From: Notospermus geniculatus | Lineage: Eukaryota; Nemertea; Pilidiophora; Heteronemertea; Lineidae | Length of the DNA stretch: 64,000 nucleotides | Direction: 5' to 3' | Assembly (NCBI GenBank): GCA_002633025.1 | Contig: NMRB01001101.1 | Location: 112,413-176,412 of the forward strand | In this document: piece by piece, positions 1 to 8,794 of the stretch | How positions within the stretch are numbered: the stretch's first letter is position 1 | How the letters are laid out: each line of letters starts with the position of its first letter | Position numbers and translations under genes: made by a program | Notes under the pieces: model-generated | Database searches by the model: none | Seen by the model: the letters and a program-made list of their open reading frames with translations, nothing else | What the model was told of the DNA's origin: nothing

Positions 1-377
1 GCTGAAAGGGTAAATGTCGTCCTGGGTATATACAAAGATTACCCAGGATCTCAGTCTTCACTAAAACAATACCCTGGGTGTAGTTTCGGTAGCCGAACAT
101 CACCCAGCATCCGCAATCGGTGCCTAGGAACGAGTCCTATTTAGAAATCCCGTGCAATCTCGCGGTCTCGCGCCGCGGTACTTGTTGAGAGTTAGCTGTT
201 CATGACATTATTCAGGCTGTCACGTGACCACGGGCGAGACAACCTCGAATCCACGTGTCATACTACGATGCTGGGTGATGTTCGGCTACCGAAACTACAC
301 CCAGGGTATTGTTTTAGTGAAGACTGAGATCCTGGGTAATCTTTGTATATACCCAGGACGACATTTACCCTTTCAGC
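1..377. mobile_element. Foldback MITE, GCTGAAAGGG family, copy 1
   Basis: The sequence opens with GCTGAAAGGGTAAATGTCGT and ends with its reverse complement at 377. The terminal inverted repeats are about 110 bp each (1-112 and about 268-377). Each arm holds smaller hairpins: CCTGGGTA...TACCCAGG, and CTGGGTG...CACCCAG around TTCGGTAGCCGAA. The unique centre (about 113-267) matches, in reverse orientation, the centre of the copy at 7650-8021. No ORF is present, so it is non-autonomous. The left flank lies outside the window, so its target duplication cannot be checked here; copy 2 shows a 9-bp duplication, as in Mutator-like elements. Confidence 0.85.
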
Positions 378-464
378 CTTAGTTGGCTGCTAGTTGTGTA
401 CATTGGTCTCTACAAACTAGTCACTAGTCACTTGAGTAGGCAACTAAGCCTAGCAGGGTTTTAT
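378..464. repeat. Half of a second foldback element, interrupted by the element at 1-377
   Basis: This stretch (CTTAGTTGGCTGCTAGTTGT through GCCTAGCAGGGTTTT) matches 53534-53624, a small foldback whose arms are AAAATCTTGCTAG.../...CTAGCAAGGTTTT. Here only the right part is present, starting exactly at the end of the 1-377 element. The simplest reading is that copy 1 inserted into an older foldback. Confidence 0.6.
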
Positions 465-1150
465 GAATATGGATGCTGATCTCTGGCGAGCCATGCAACT
501 TATTCGTCATGGAACAGCAGAAGCGGGCAAGATTTACAGGAAACGTTCTTCACTGTATATGCCGGTCCTGGCACAAACTTCTTGATTTTTCAGTCTGAGG
601 ATGTGGGTCAAATTTTACTGTTTGACTTCTGGCAGTTTGATGTTAATAGTGCAATTCTGTTTTTTCTACTTCGTCAATTAGAATACATGTAGAACGATGT
701 TCGCGTTTCGTACAGGAAACGCGGGACACAGCAGAAGACTCCAGGAGTGCACTTCTGCCGTGTATTCATGCCAGGGAAGGAAAGTGAATCCACGTCATAA
801 GTGCACTTTTTGAGTTGTCGAAATTGCACGGAGGGGAAATGCAAAACGCTTTGAAAAAAACAAAACCTGAAATCCTCCACTCTGAAGGAGAATGTGTCAG
901 AATAGGGTTGGTATTGAACTCCAAGGCTTCACGTAACCGTCCGGGATTTGTATATGTATATGTATATGTATTTCATTACCGGCGTCGTAACCCTGTTGGA
1001 TTTTTGCCGGAGGTACGGAGTCCACGACAGGCTACAGTCCACCTGCGTGGGGTCTTTTACTTGCCCTGGCATAGACACTCAGCTACAAGGGACCACGGCT
1101 TTTAGTCCCATCCGACGGACCCTGCATTTCTGTGTCACACTTTTTTGTAC
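465..1150. other. Intergenic stretch, no gene seen
   Basis: Only short ORFs without recognisable protein character occur here. A short (TATATG)n run lies at about 949-970. I see no repeat ends or RNA genes. Confidence 0.5.
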
Positions 1151-1154
1151 ATGC

Positions 1155-1226
1155 CTTCGCCCGGATTGGAACTCGCGCCGACCCATTGCACAGTTGGTAG
1201 TCGAGTGCGCTACCCACTCGACAGTA
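1155..1226 (-). repeat. tRNA-like (SINE head) sequence, degenerate
   Basis: On the minus strand there is an A-box-like GAGTGGGTAGCGCACTCG followed by a B-box-like GCGAGTTCCAATCC, the order and spacing of an internal Pol III promoter. I cannot fold a full cloverleaf, so this is more likely the head of a tRNA-derived SINE than a working tRNA gene. It abuts the inverted repeat at 1217-2398. Confidence 0.35.
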
Positions 1227-1281
1227 GTATTGTATGTCGTTTTCGACCCTCATTTGAGGGGGTGCTATGAGGGGGTGCTGA

Positions 1282-1334
1282 TGACGTCATCAAGGTCAAA
1301 GGTCAAGGTCAGTAGGTCAGTAGGTCAAGGTCAG
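1282..1334 (+). promoter_or_regulatory. CRE palindrome plus array of AGGTCA half-sites
   Basis: TGACGTCA at 1282-1289 is the cAMP response element consensus. From 1291 follow five AGGTCA half-sites in direct orientation, including TCAAGGTCA (the extended monomer site of ERR/SF-1-type nuclear receptors) and AGGTCAAAGGTCA (a DR1). The mirror-image array is present at about 2285-2330. The motifs are seen; binding is not shown, and they sit in a repeat arm. Confidence 0.45.
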
Positions 1335-1399
1335 CCACGTGACCAATGACGTCATAAGGCGGGAAATTCAAAAAAGGCGGGAAAAGGTCAAGATCATTC

Positions 1400-1523
1400 A
1401 AGATGGCGGCATTTCCGGTTCCTGTGACAAGATGGCGTCGTTTCTGGTTCCTGTGACAAGATGGCGTTAGTTCCGCTTCCTGTCACAAGATGGTGACATT
1501 TCCGTTTCCTGTCACAAGATGGC
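1400..1523 (+). repeat. Tandem repeat, exact 29-bp period, AAGATGGCG/TTCCGGTTCC
   Basis: AAGATGG starts at 1400, 1429, 1458, 1487 and 1516, an exact 29-bp period. Each unit also carries a TTTCCGGTTCCTGT-like stretch. AAGATGGCGGC matches the YY1 core and CCGGAA/TTCCGG the ETS core. Related units in the other orientation occur at about 2170-2285 in the opposite arm. Confidence 0.7.
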
Positions 1524-2398
1524 GGCACATCCGTCAATGGTGTTGTCGACAAAGTACACACGGATGAGATGTACATATATATGTGATGGTGATATTTAAG
1601 ACCGCCACCACCTCACAAGGTGGCGGTCTTCATTGGTTTCACTGGATTTCTCTCTCTCTCTCTCTCCGTCAAATCTGTGGTTTCATCACGATAACTCAAA
1701 AAATACGCCACGTATCGCGACGAAACTTTCAAGATTTGTGGATATGCATGTTACACGGAAACCTATTGATTTTGGGGGTCATCCGCCAACAATGAACTGT
1801 TTAATTAGATAAAGTCTGTTGTCCTAACGCATTTACCTTTGCCAATGACGTCAACAACCGATGACGTCGGGCCTAAGAACGCAGCGTCACCACGACGTCG
1901 AGCATGACGCTGCAGCGTCACTCGCGGCAGCGGGGTTTTCGCTGACGTCATCTCATCTCGGATCAACTGCAAATGACGCATGTTCAGTCCCAATATCATC
2001 AGTTTCTACATTGCCCTAACATATTTACAAAATTCATCAGTGAATTTTCAAGGGCGGTCTTCAAAAGTCAATTTCTAGTTCATTATGTTATTTCAACACA
2101 TGACATAGATGAGAACAGAAGTGTAGTACGTGTCAACCTGGTGTTAACAGTTTTAGCCAATGGAACTAACGCCATCTTGTCACGTGATCGCCGCCATCTT
2201 GTGACAGGAACCGGAACTAACGCCATCTTGAATGACCTTGACCTTCCGCCATCTTGGATGACGGAACCGGAAATACCGCCATATTGAATGACCTTGACCT
2301 ACTGACCTTGACCATTGACCTTGATGACGTCATCAGCACCCCCTCATAGCACCCCCTCAAATGAGGGTCGAAAACGACATACTATACTACTCTCGACC

Positions 2399-2984
2399 AC
2401 CGGGCTTAGATTTGAGTCCCATCGTACCAGAGAAGGATGGGAGAGGTCAAAACAGAATACCCACCGTAACAGTGCAATATTTAGCCTAACATACCAACCC
2501 AAAAGGTGCCTTTTTACCTTGCCATTATTGAATCTCTGGCCTTCAAACCAAGGCAAGTACGGTACTGTAAACCAACCTACATGGCACAAGACGTCGTTGG
2601 CATACTGACTTCGAACATGCCTGACTCGGATCGTCGTTACTGCAAAAGAATTTACTTCAAAGTGCCACGCAAGACCAGACTTGACCCCAGTGTTCAGCTG
2701 GCCATAGGTATAGCCTCACTAAACATTGGCGTGATCGGCATCAAAAGTGAAGGAACATCAACAGACAGCGCTGTTTGACGAGGCATCCAATCATCACAGG
2801 TTTAACCGACCCCGCCATAACACATTTTTTGATAGGCTAAGATACGTGTACAAAATGTAGGCAACACTGTATATTCATACTTTTGGGAGATTCTTAGCGA
2901 GGATTCCCCGAATCTGACAGCTAACGCCATTACTTGCAAGGTGGCACTTAGTTGAAGCAGTTTTAGAGCGCGGGTAACGTTGTG
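2399..2984. other. Intergenic stretch, no gene seen
   Basis: A B-box-like TTTGAGTCCC lies at about 2410, possibly another SINE head. The overlapping short ORFs on both strands show no domain or family resemblance. Confidence 0.4.
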
Positions 2985-3172
2985 GGTAGCGGTTTGAAAA
3001 TATGGGAGGAGTTTAACGCAAGACCAGGTTGCTGCGGACTCATGAAAATTTGGAGTCGTTAGGAAATATTGGACTTTGAGTTTTTGTTTTGGCCACCTGG
3101 TGGGCCAGCAAATAATGGAATCAGACCGAAACTTGGCGCCATATGTCATCTGACATAGGGGTATATATATGT
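2985..3172 (-). repeat. Fragment of the GGTGAGCTAA-family repeat, left part
   Basis: The run from TTTTGGCCACCTGGTGGGCC to ACTTGGCGCCATATGTCATC aligns with the element at 39386-40960 (compare 40730-40815). The family match continues after 3464, so the retroelement tail at 3173-3460 inserted into this repeat. Confidence 0.6.
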
Positions 3173-3460
3173 TGCAGACCAACGTAGATTGTTGCCATAG
3201 TGGTCTGCGGTAGTGGCAGTGTGGAGCTACCCAGACTTTTTGGGAGGGACAATTTTAAAGGCTTCGGCCTACGGTCTTCTCCCTGTGGGTTTTTCTTCGG
3301 AAATTTTATTTGTCATATTCAACGCTAAATGTTTTAGATGTATGTTTTATCAATTCTGTGATATCTATATGTATAATGTTTTAAGGGATGTTTTATCTAT
3401 ATGTATGCTTTGATGAAGAATTAACCCACGAATTTAAAATAAATAAATAAATAAAAAAAA
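3173..3460 (+). mobile_element. 3' end of a non-LTR retrotransposon, with AAATA tail
   Basis: The insert begins TGCAGACCAACG and ends in (AAATA)n then poly-A, interrupting a repeat whose sequence resumes at about 3461. ATGT is found on both sides (3169-3172 and 3460-3463) and may be a short target duplication. A GC-rich hairpin region (GGCTTCGGCC, about 3260) and a short AT-rich 3' UTR precede the tail, as expected of a 5'-truncated LINE or dependent SINE. No reverse transcriptase coding remains. Confidence 0.6.
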
Positions 3461-4020
3461 TGTACAAAGTTTCAAGTCAATAGCCCCAGTGGTTAGGAGG
3501 CATACACCAAAATGGCAAAATCCCTTTACATTATACATATGTCAGGTACCCTCATTACAGGCACCTATGATAGTAGGCAGGTGTGAAAGGAAGGAATGTC
3601 CTAGGAAAAACTGTCTTGGGAACAAATGATCCTATTGTCTGGCGATTGGTTTTTGTACCATGCACCTTAATCCGTCATTCAACAATAAAAGTGGACACTT
3701 TTTACTGGGGGACACTTTTTACTGCTACACCTGCCAACATGAAATTTTAAACACTTGTCAGCATCGTGTGCTAATGTTAATGGCTGACATCTATGCCAGA
3801 TCATACCCTTATAAGATGTGGTGAGATTTTAGTGTGGATGCCACCCTGGATTTGCTGGTTAAAGGTCATTATCAAGGTCATCATGGTGTCAAATATAGTG
3901 AGCTTTGTACAGGAGAATGGAAGCCGATGTACAGGTATCTTTTGAAAGGTTGGATTTACACCCCATAAATGTATTACCAACAGATAGAACCATGCTATCT
4001 CTTAATCAAAATAAATAAGC
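3461..4020. repeat. Continuation of the GGTGAGCTAA-family repeat, then unassigned sequence
   Basis: The sequence 3461-3590 (AAGTTTCAAGTCAATAGCCC, then a run resembling CTCATTAGATACACCTATGA) matches the 39386-40960 family. Beyond about 3600 I recognise nothing. Confidence 0.45.
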
Positions 4021-4026
4021 TTTGTT

Positions 4027-4057
4027 ATGGTTCCCGATCATCAAGATCGGGAACCAT
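4027..4057. repeat. Perfect hairpin, 13-bp arms and 5-nt loop
   Basis: ATGGTTCCCGATC, loop ATCAA, GATCGGGAACCAT. It directly precedes a long TG run, the same order (palindromic end, then GT-rich block) as in other dispersed repeats of this window, so it is probably the end of a mobile element. Confidence 0.6.
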
Positions 4058-4073
4058 ATTGTTTTTGGTCATG

Positions 4074-4078
<5 letters not shown>

Positions 4079-4122
<44 letters not shown>
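4079..4122. repeat. (TG)n microsatellite
   Basis: An almost uninterrupted TG dinucleotide run of about 44 bp. Confidence 0.95.
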
Positions 4123-5262
4123 TGTGTATCATGTCAAATGCGGTCTTTGCCATGAATACACACCAACAAAATGCGGACCACCTACCATATGCGGACGTCC
4201 GCATTTAGTGATTACAAGAAATTCGGATTTTGCGAGTTCAAATCAGTACTCTCAACATAAAAATCCACTGAACGCAATCAGTCCGCAGTTTGTTGGGATT
4301 ATACAGGCGGGATGTGTACGCGCCCCAAACCACTACGCCCCCTATAAAATTTTGGTTATACACTCGAGTCCGCAGTTCGTCGTATTGCGGTTCGGCAATC
4401 TACTTCTCGCGAGATTTCGGATTCGGCATTCAAAATGGCGTGGGTGTGGCTGGAATATCTCACGTCTGCACGGTAGGCCTAGGCCTACTAAAATACTCGT
4501 GTCTGCTAGCATGTGGGGCCAGAAAATTTAGTACAGAAGGGGAAACAAACTGAACTTAGGGCCTAGCTATTCTAGGCCTACAGGCCATGCACATGCCTAG
4601 CCCAGTACCGGTAAGCCTAGGCGCGCGTGTCCGGGACCATCGCCATCGGTGAGTGGGGAACTTAATCGGGGTCGACCTCAGAGGAAAACGCACTTAGGCC
4701 CTATAGGATAAGGGCATCTACTGTTTTAATAAGACATTTATCACTAAGAATTAGGCCTACATCTTTAGCCTATCCTTAGATCTAATCTTTAGGGTACCGG
4801 TAGGTACCGGTACGGCAAAGTGTTCAAATGTCGGACACCTTTGTAAAAACGGAAGGCATGGGGAAGAGGTTATTTTACTACGTAGGCTACCGGTAGGCCT
4901 ACCGGTTGTATGTAGCATTCAGTAGGCCTATGGGCTAAATATCCACGCGTAATTTATTCGACAAATCGTCTGCGCATGCGCGAAGTGAACTCCATTTTGA
5001 GGGAAATTTTTGGTCACTGAACATTCGATCGAATGTCGGATGGCCACACTCAATGGCGGACGACATCGTCTTAATGACGGACAGGGTCATTGAAATGTCG
5101 GACAGGGTCACTAAAATGTTGGACAGGGGGTCTGAGCTCAAGAAATTCGCTAAGTATTCCGCCGATGGTTGCCTAAAACGACGAGACAACTGGGAGAGCT
5201 AGGCTAGGCCTATGTGGCCGTTGCCATATCTCCCTCACACTGCACTAGCTGCCACTGGCCAC
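4123..5262. other. Unique-looking, GTAGGCCTAC-rich stretch without a gene
   Basis: The motif TAGGCCTA and its variants recur here, as do CGCGAGA and GGTACCGGTA. A short imperfect repeat, GTCGGACAGGGTCA-like, occurs three to four times at about 5030-5135. No ORF shows a recognisable domain. A CpG-containing promoter is conceivable but nothing decides it. Confidence 0.3.
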
Positions 5263-5271
5263 TGCACTGTC

Positions 5272-5804
5272 GCCGAATCGGTAGGCCTAGATATGTCGTC
5301 CTGGGTAACCCTAACGTTTACCCAGGACCAACCTGGGTAACCCTAAAAGTTACCCAGGACCATCCTGGGTAAACTTTAGTAGGCCTACACTAAAGTTTAT
5401 AGCCACTGCAGTTTGGGGGCACGTTTAGGCCTACCCTTTCAAGCAGTTTGTATTTTCCTTCCACGACCTTAACCAGGTTCTTTTTGATTTCTCGACTTTA
5501 GATGTGAACTGACTGCTCCTATAAGATGCGATCGAATTCAAATACATCTGCAATCCTCCGCAGCAACAGGAGTGACGTTATCAGCTGCCATTTTTGCCGA
5601 TTTGATGGATTTCGTTCACTGATATATGACTAAGTGCCGTTTTCAAGATCCTCGACCGAAGGTGAAAAAGTGCGCGAATTTCAAACTGGGTAAACTTTAG
5701 TACCCTAAAGTTTACCCAGGATCGTCCTGGGTAACATTTAGGGTTACCCAGTTTGGTCCTGGGCAAACTTTAGGGTTACCCAGGACGACATCTACCGATT
5801 CGGC
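5272..5804. mobile_element. Foldback MITE with CCTGGGTAA array and exact 9-bp target duplication
   Basis: TGCACTGTC stands directly before the element (5263-5271) and directly after it (5805-5813). Ends are GCCGAATCGGTAG and CTACCGATTCGGC. Each end carries an array of CCTGGGTAA...TTACCCAGG hairpins (5303-5400 and 5685-5785). It shares the CGTCCTGGGTA subterminal block and the 9-bp duplication with the elements at 1-377 and 7650-8021 but has a different terminus and centre. No ORF. Confidence 0.85.
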
Positions 5805-5813
5805 TGCACTGTC

Positions 5814-6550
5814 ACCTGCATGCCTGACTCACTGGATGATGTAAGCCTACATAGCCTGGCTTTGCACTATGCTAATCATGCTAATTGCAGTGGGCCTACT
5901 CAATAAAAACACTAATTTAAAATTGATTTCTTGCTTAATGTGGTTTATCACTGTACGTCGTGCATGTACTTCAAATTTTGTGACTTTCGGTTTCACTTTC
6001 TTTCACTTCCATTCCAGCTGGCTGCTGTACTGGGACCGGTGGTCATGGTGGTGGAGGAGTGGATGCCCCAGTAGGTTCTTCTTTCTGCATGTCTGGAGAT
6101 GCTAACCTGCCTGCCTAACCTTCGTCATGTAGCCTACAGCACCTCTCTCTGTAGAAATCTCAACCTTTGGGTCAACACACCTCTTTTGCTGTTTAATTTT
6201 GATTCGGCATTGATCTGTGTTAGCCTACAGGATTGAGTACCATCACCTAACCTCACCTAAGCACTGGAATTTTGGAAACGGGCCATTCTCACATGCCCAG
6301 CACTAGAGAGCAAGCGGTTGGATCAAGATTGATGCACTGAAAATTTGAAATTCACTATATTTAAAATGAAAAATTCCTGCAGCAAGAACAAACGGTAGGG
6401 GCCTAGCCTACTGGTGTGAAATTCTGACAAATAAACATGCCAAGCTTCATCCATGAAATTTTCTCTTTGGAAAAAAACCCTGCAACCATGGTCCCAGTAT
6501 AAAATTCTGACAAATACAATACAGTGGACGGCATTTGAAATTTTCTTTTT
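5814..6550. other. Intergenic stretch, no gene seen
   Basis: AT-rich with several TAGCCTAC motifs. The sequences at 6415-6460 and 6485-6545 look like imperfect copies of each other (AATTCTGACAAATA and GAAATTTTCT blocks). No coding sequence recognised. Confidence 0.35.
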
Positions 6551-6625
6551 GGCAGTTAAATGCGGTGGAGGACGGATGGAGTTTCATAGACTAAGACTGT
6601 GGCTAGACCAAGTCTAAAAAACATG

Positions 6626-7303
6626 CTAAGCTTCATCCATGTAAAGGTAGCACGTTTCGCAGAAGAATGGTTCATCTTCATCTGAGGGAATGTCCATTCC
6701 CTTGTTGCAACTTTGATGTAATCAACCGCTACAGTACACTCATCACATTGGACGGATCTTCCTTCTTGTAGACTTTCGAACATATGAAGCAGGTATTGCT
6801 TCCTGTCTTCTTCAATGATTTCTTTGATTTCTTCTGATTCTTCTTTTTTCTCTGGCTTTCTCGCGTTCCTGTTTCTCTTTTTCTTTCTGCTCTTTTGCCT
6901 CCCGTTGTTGCAATTTTGCTTTGTACGCCTCATCACTCGTGATGACAAATCATTTCTTTGCCAATTTGTTTCTTTGATTGGATGGGGGTTTTGCCGGGGC
7001 CTTTGGATAAGGCAAAATATCTGCATCCTTGCCGTTGGGTGAAGAGAGGTTCGAAAAGGGGAATGGTACATCTTTTTGTGCTTCTGCCACATTTTCTTGC
7101 TCTTGCTCTTTCAATCTCTTCCATGTGCAGTATTTGGGATCCGTAGTGAGATTATAACCTTCTTCATATCTTCTTTTATACAACTGCAGCTGCTCCTTAC
7201 TCATGCTGAGCTCAATAGCTCTCACAGCAAGGTCACGCGGGCATGCACGTGGCTTCAAACGAGAAGGCCATAATAAACAGAGTGAAGATACCTGATAAAG
7301 CAA
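6626..7303 (-). pseudogene. Decayed ORF ending in a PHD-like zinc-finger pattern, probably a transposase C-terminus
   Basis: Read on the minus strand, an open stretch from about 7290 encodes ELSMSKEQLQLYKRRYEEGY and runs into a Lys/Glu-rich coiled-coil-like segment (about 6840-6930). The cysteine pairs then lie in three frames: TCFICSKVYKKEDP (about 6788), VQCDECTVAV (about 6748) and CNKGMDIPSDEDEPFFCETC, followed by a stop at 6626-6628. Together they make the C-x2-C, C-x2-C, C, C-x2-C order of a PHD-type finger, as found at the C-terminus of pogo/Tigger-like transposases and related proteins. At least two frameshifts break it. The family assignment is an inference. Confidence 0.5.
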
Positions 7304-7649
7304 GTTCCACTAAAAGTGCAATTCACTTTAAAGTTTGTAATGAGACATTATTTATCATAGTAGTAAATTATAGTATACTGAATGAAAAGAGATTCACCAA
7401 GCCACCAGCAACATCAGATGTTGAGGCCACTGGGTCTTCAAATGTTGATATCTGAAAGACTAATGGACAGTTCATTGAAATACCCGAATACCAGCCTGTA
7501 TAAAAATAATGGTATCATGTTATCAGTTAAGCCTACTAGTGAAATGAGAAAAGCCTGTGCATCAGCAGAAATGGGAGGGAAACACACCTCATCCCTTAAG
7601 GCTTTCTCCTTTCTCGTTGCATCCATATATGGCGTCGATGGTAGGTATG

Positions 7650-8021
7650 GCTGAAAGGGTAAATGTCGTCCTGGGTATATACAAAGATACCCAGGATCTC
7701 AGTCTTCACTAAAACAATACCCTGGGTGTAGTTTCGGTAGCCGAACATCACCCAGCATCGTAGTATGACACCTGGATTCGAGGTTGTTTCGCCCGTGGTC
7801 ATGTGACCGCCTGAAGAATGTCATGAACAGCTACACGCAACAAGTATCGCGGCGCGAGACCGCGAGATTCCACGGGATTTCCACGGGCTCGTTCCTAGGC
7901 ACAGATTTCGGAAGATGGGTGACGTTCGGCTACCGAAACTACACCCAGGGTATTGTTTTTGTGAAGATTGAGATCCTGGGTAATCTTTGTATATACCCAG
8001 GACGACATTTACCCTTTCAGC
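7650..8021. mobile_element. Foldback MITE, GCTGAAAGGG family, copy 2, exact 9-bp target duplication
   Basis: GTAGGTATG precedes (7641-7649) and follows (8022-8030) the element without a mismatch. The arms of about 110 bp start GCTGAAAGGGTAAATGTCGT and contain nested CCTGGGTA/TACCCAGG and TTCGG/CCGAA hairpins. The centre is inverted relative to copy 1 (1-377). It has no ORF; a Mutator-like transposase elsewhere in the genome is the likely mover, inferred from the 9-bp duplication and long arms. Confidence 0.9.
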
Positions 8022-8030
8022 GTAGGTATG

Positions 8031-8575
8031 CCGACTGTGGGATCGCAAGAGGATCGAACTGGGCGATTCCACATGCTCGAAAGCCACTTCGAACATTTGT
8101 CATGACCATAGCTTTCTTCCAAGCTTCCCGAAGGAGATGGAAGAAATTGCCATGGTTCACAACAACTCCAGGCGCCAGCGATGAGACCCGTGGCCGGATG
8201 AGATTCGCCAAAAATGAATGAAAACTTTTTTCCTGTTGCATATTCGGTTTTAACCATAAAGACATCAACCCCGATGTCTTTATGGTTTTAACACATAGCT
8301 GAACATAATCCTCGTATCCGAACCCCCCCCCCCCNACTTCATTGGAAAAAATACGGCAAAAGGTGTAGGCCGACTACCGCCCCGTCTAGGCCTAGGCCTT
8401 AAATTGAGTCTAGGCTTTCCTTAATATTGGTCTATCAAGATCGAGCAAAGTCTGAACAAATCAATTGATTTTAATCGGTTTTATTGATTGATCAATGAAT
8501 ATTATTACTTGAACACAATATTGTCCTGAGTTAAGTGGGACATCATCACAACAAAGTTGCAAGATGGTTAGATCC
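8031..8575. other. Intergenic stretch with one short hairpin, no gene
   Basis: AACCATAAAGACATC at about 8254 pairs with GATGTCTTTATGGTT at about 8275, a near-perfect small palindrome. A C-run with one undetermined base lies at about 8325-8335. Nothing else is recognised. Confidence 0.4.
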
Positions 8576-8773
8576 TTAAGCAGGAAAGATTTCTTTTTCA
8601 AAAGTGGTCGGAAGACGGCCAGGATGGATGAAAAGTCGTCACAGTTATATTGCGACAGAGAACTTTTTCGCCGTTTAAGCAGGAAAGATTTCTTTTTCAA
8701 AAATGGTCGGAAGACGGCCAGGATGGATAAAAGGTCGTCACAGTTATATTGCGACAGAGAACGTTTTCGCCGC
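8576..8773 (+). repeat. Tandem duplication, two 99-bp units
   Basis: TTAAGCAGGAAAGATTTCTT starts at 8576 and again at 8675. The two units are nearly identical through GTCGGAAGACGGCCAGGATG to GACAGAGAAC. A third unit starts and stops at about 8774. Both units stay open in one frame, but no protein family is recognised. Confidence 0.85.
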
Positions 8774-8794
8774 TTAACCCTTACGGTCCTAACT

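Larger units (their letters stand above)
1217..2398. mobile_element. Inverted-repeat element with CRE and AGGTCA motifs
   Basis: The left arm begins CTCGACAGTAGTAT then GTATGTCGTTTTCGACCCTC. The right arm is its reverse complement, ending near 2398. The arms stay alignable for more than 100 bp, through GAGGGGGTGC, GATGACGTCATC and the AGGTCA array, and then more loosely through AAGATGGCGG/TTTCCGG repeats. The centre (about 1540-2150) has no credible ORF. A second cluster of TGACGTCA-like sites lies at about 1846-1950. I could not define a target duplication, so the boundaries are approximate. Confidence 0.7.

Noticed and set aside
4022-4531. 169-codon ORF
   Set aside because: It contains a Cys-Val run encoded by the TG microsatellite and reads on into text without protein character.
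1-8030. Possible CRISPR-like array from recurring CCTGGGTA blocks
   Set aside because: The blocks are hairpin parts of transposon arms, not direct repeats with unique spacers, and the genome is eukaryotic.
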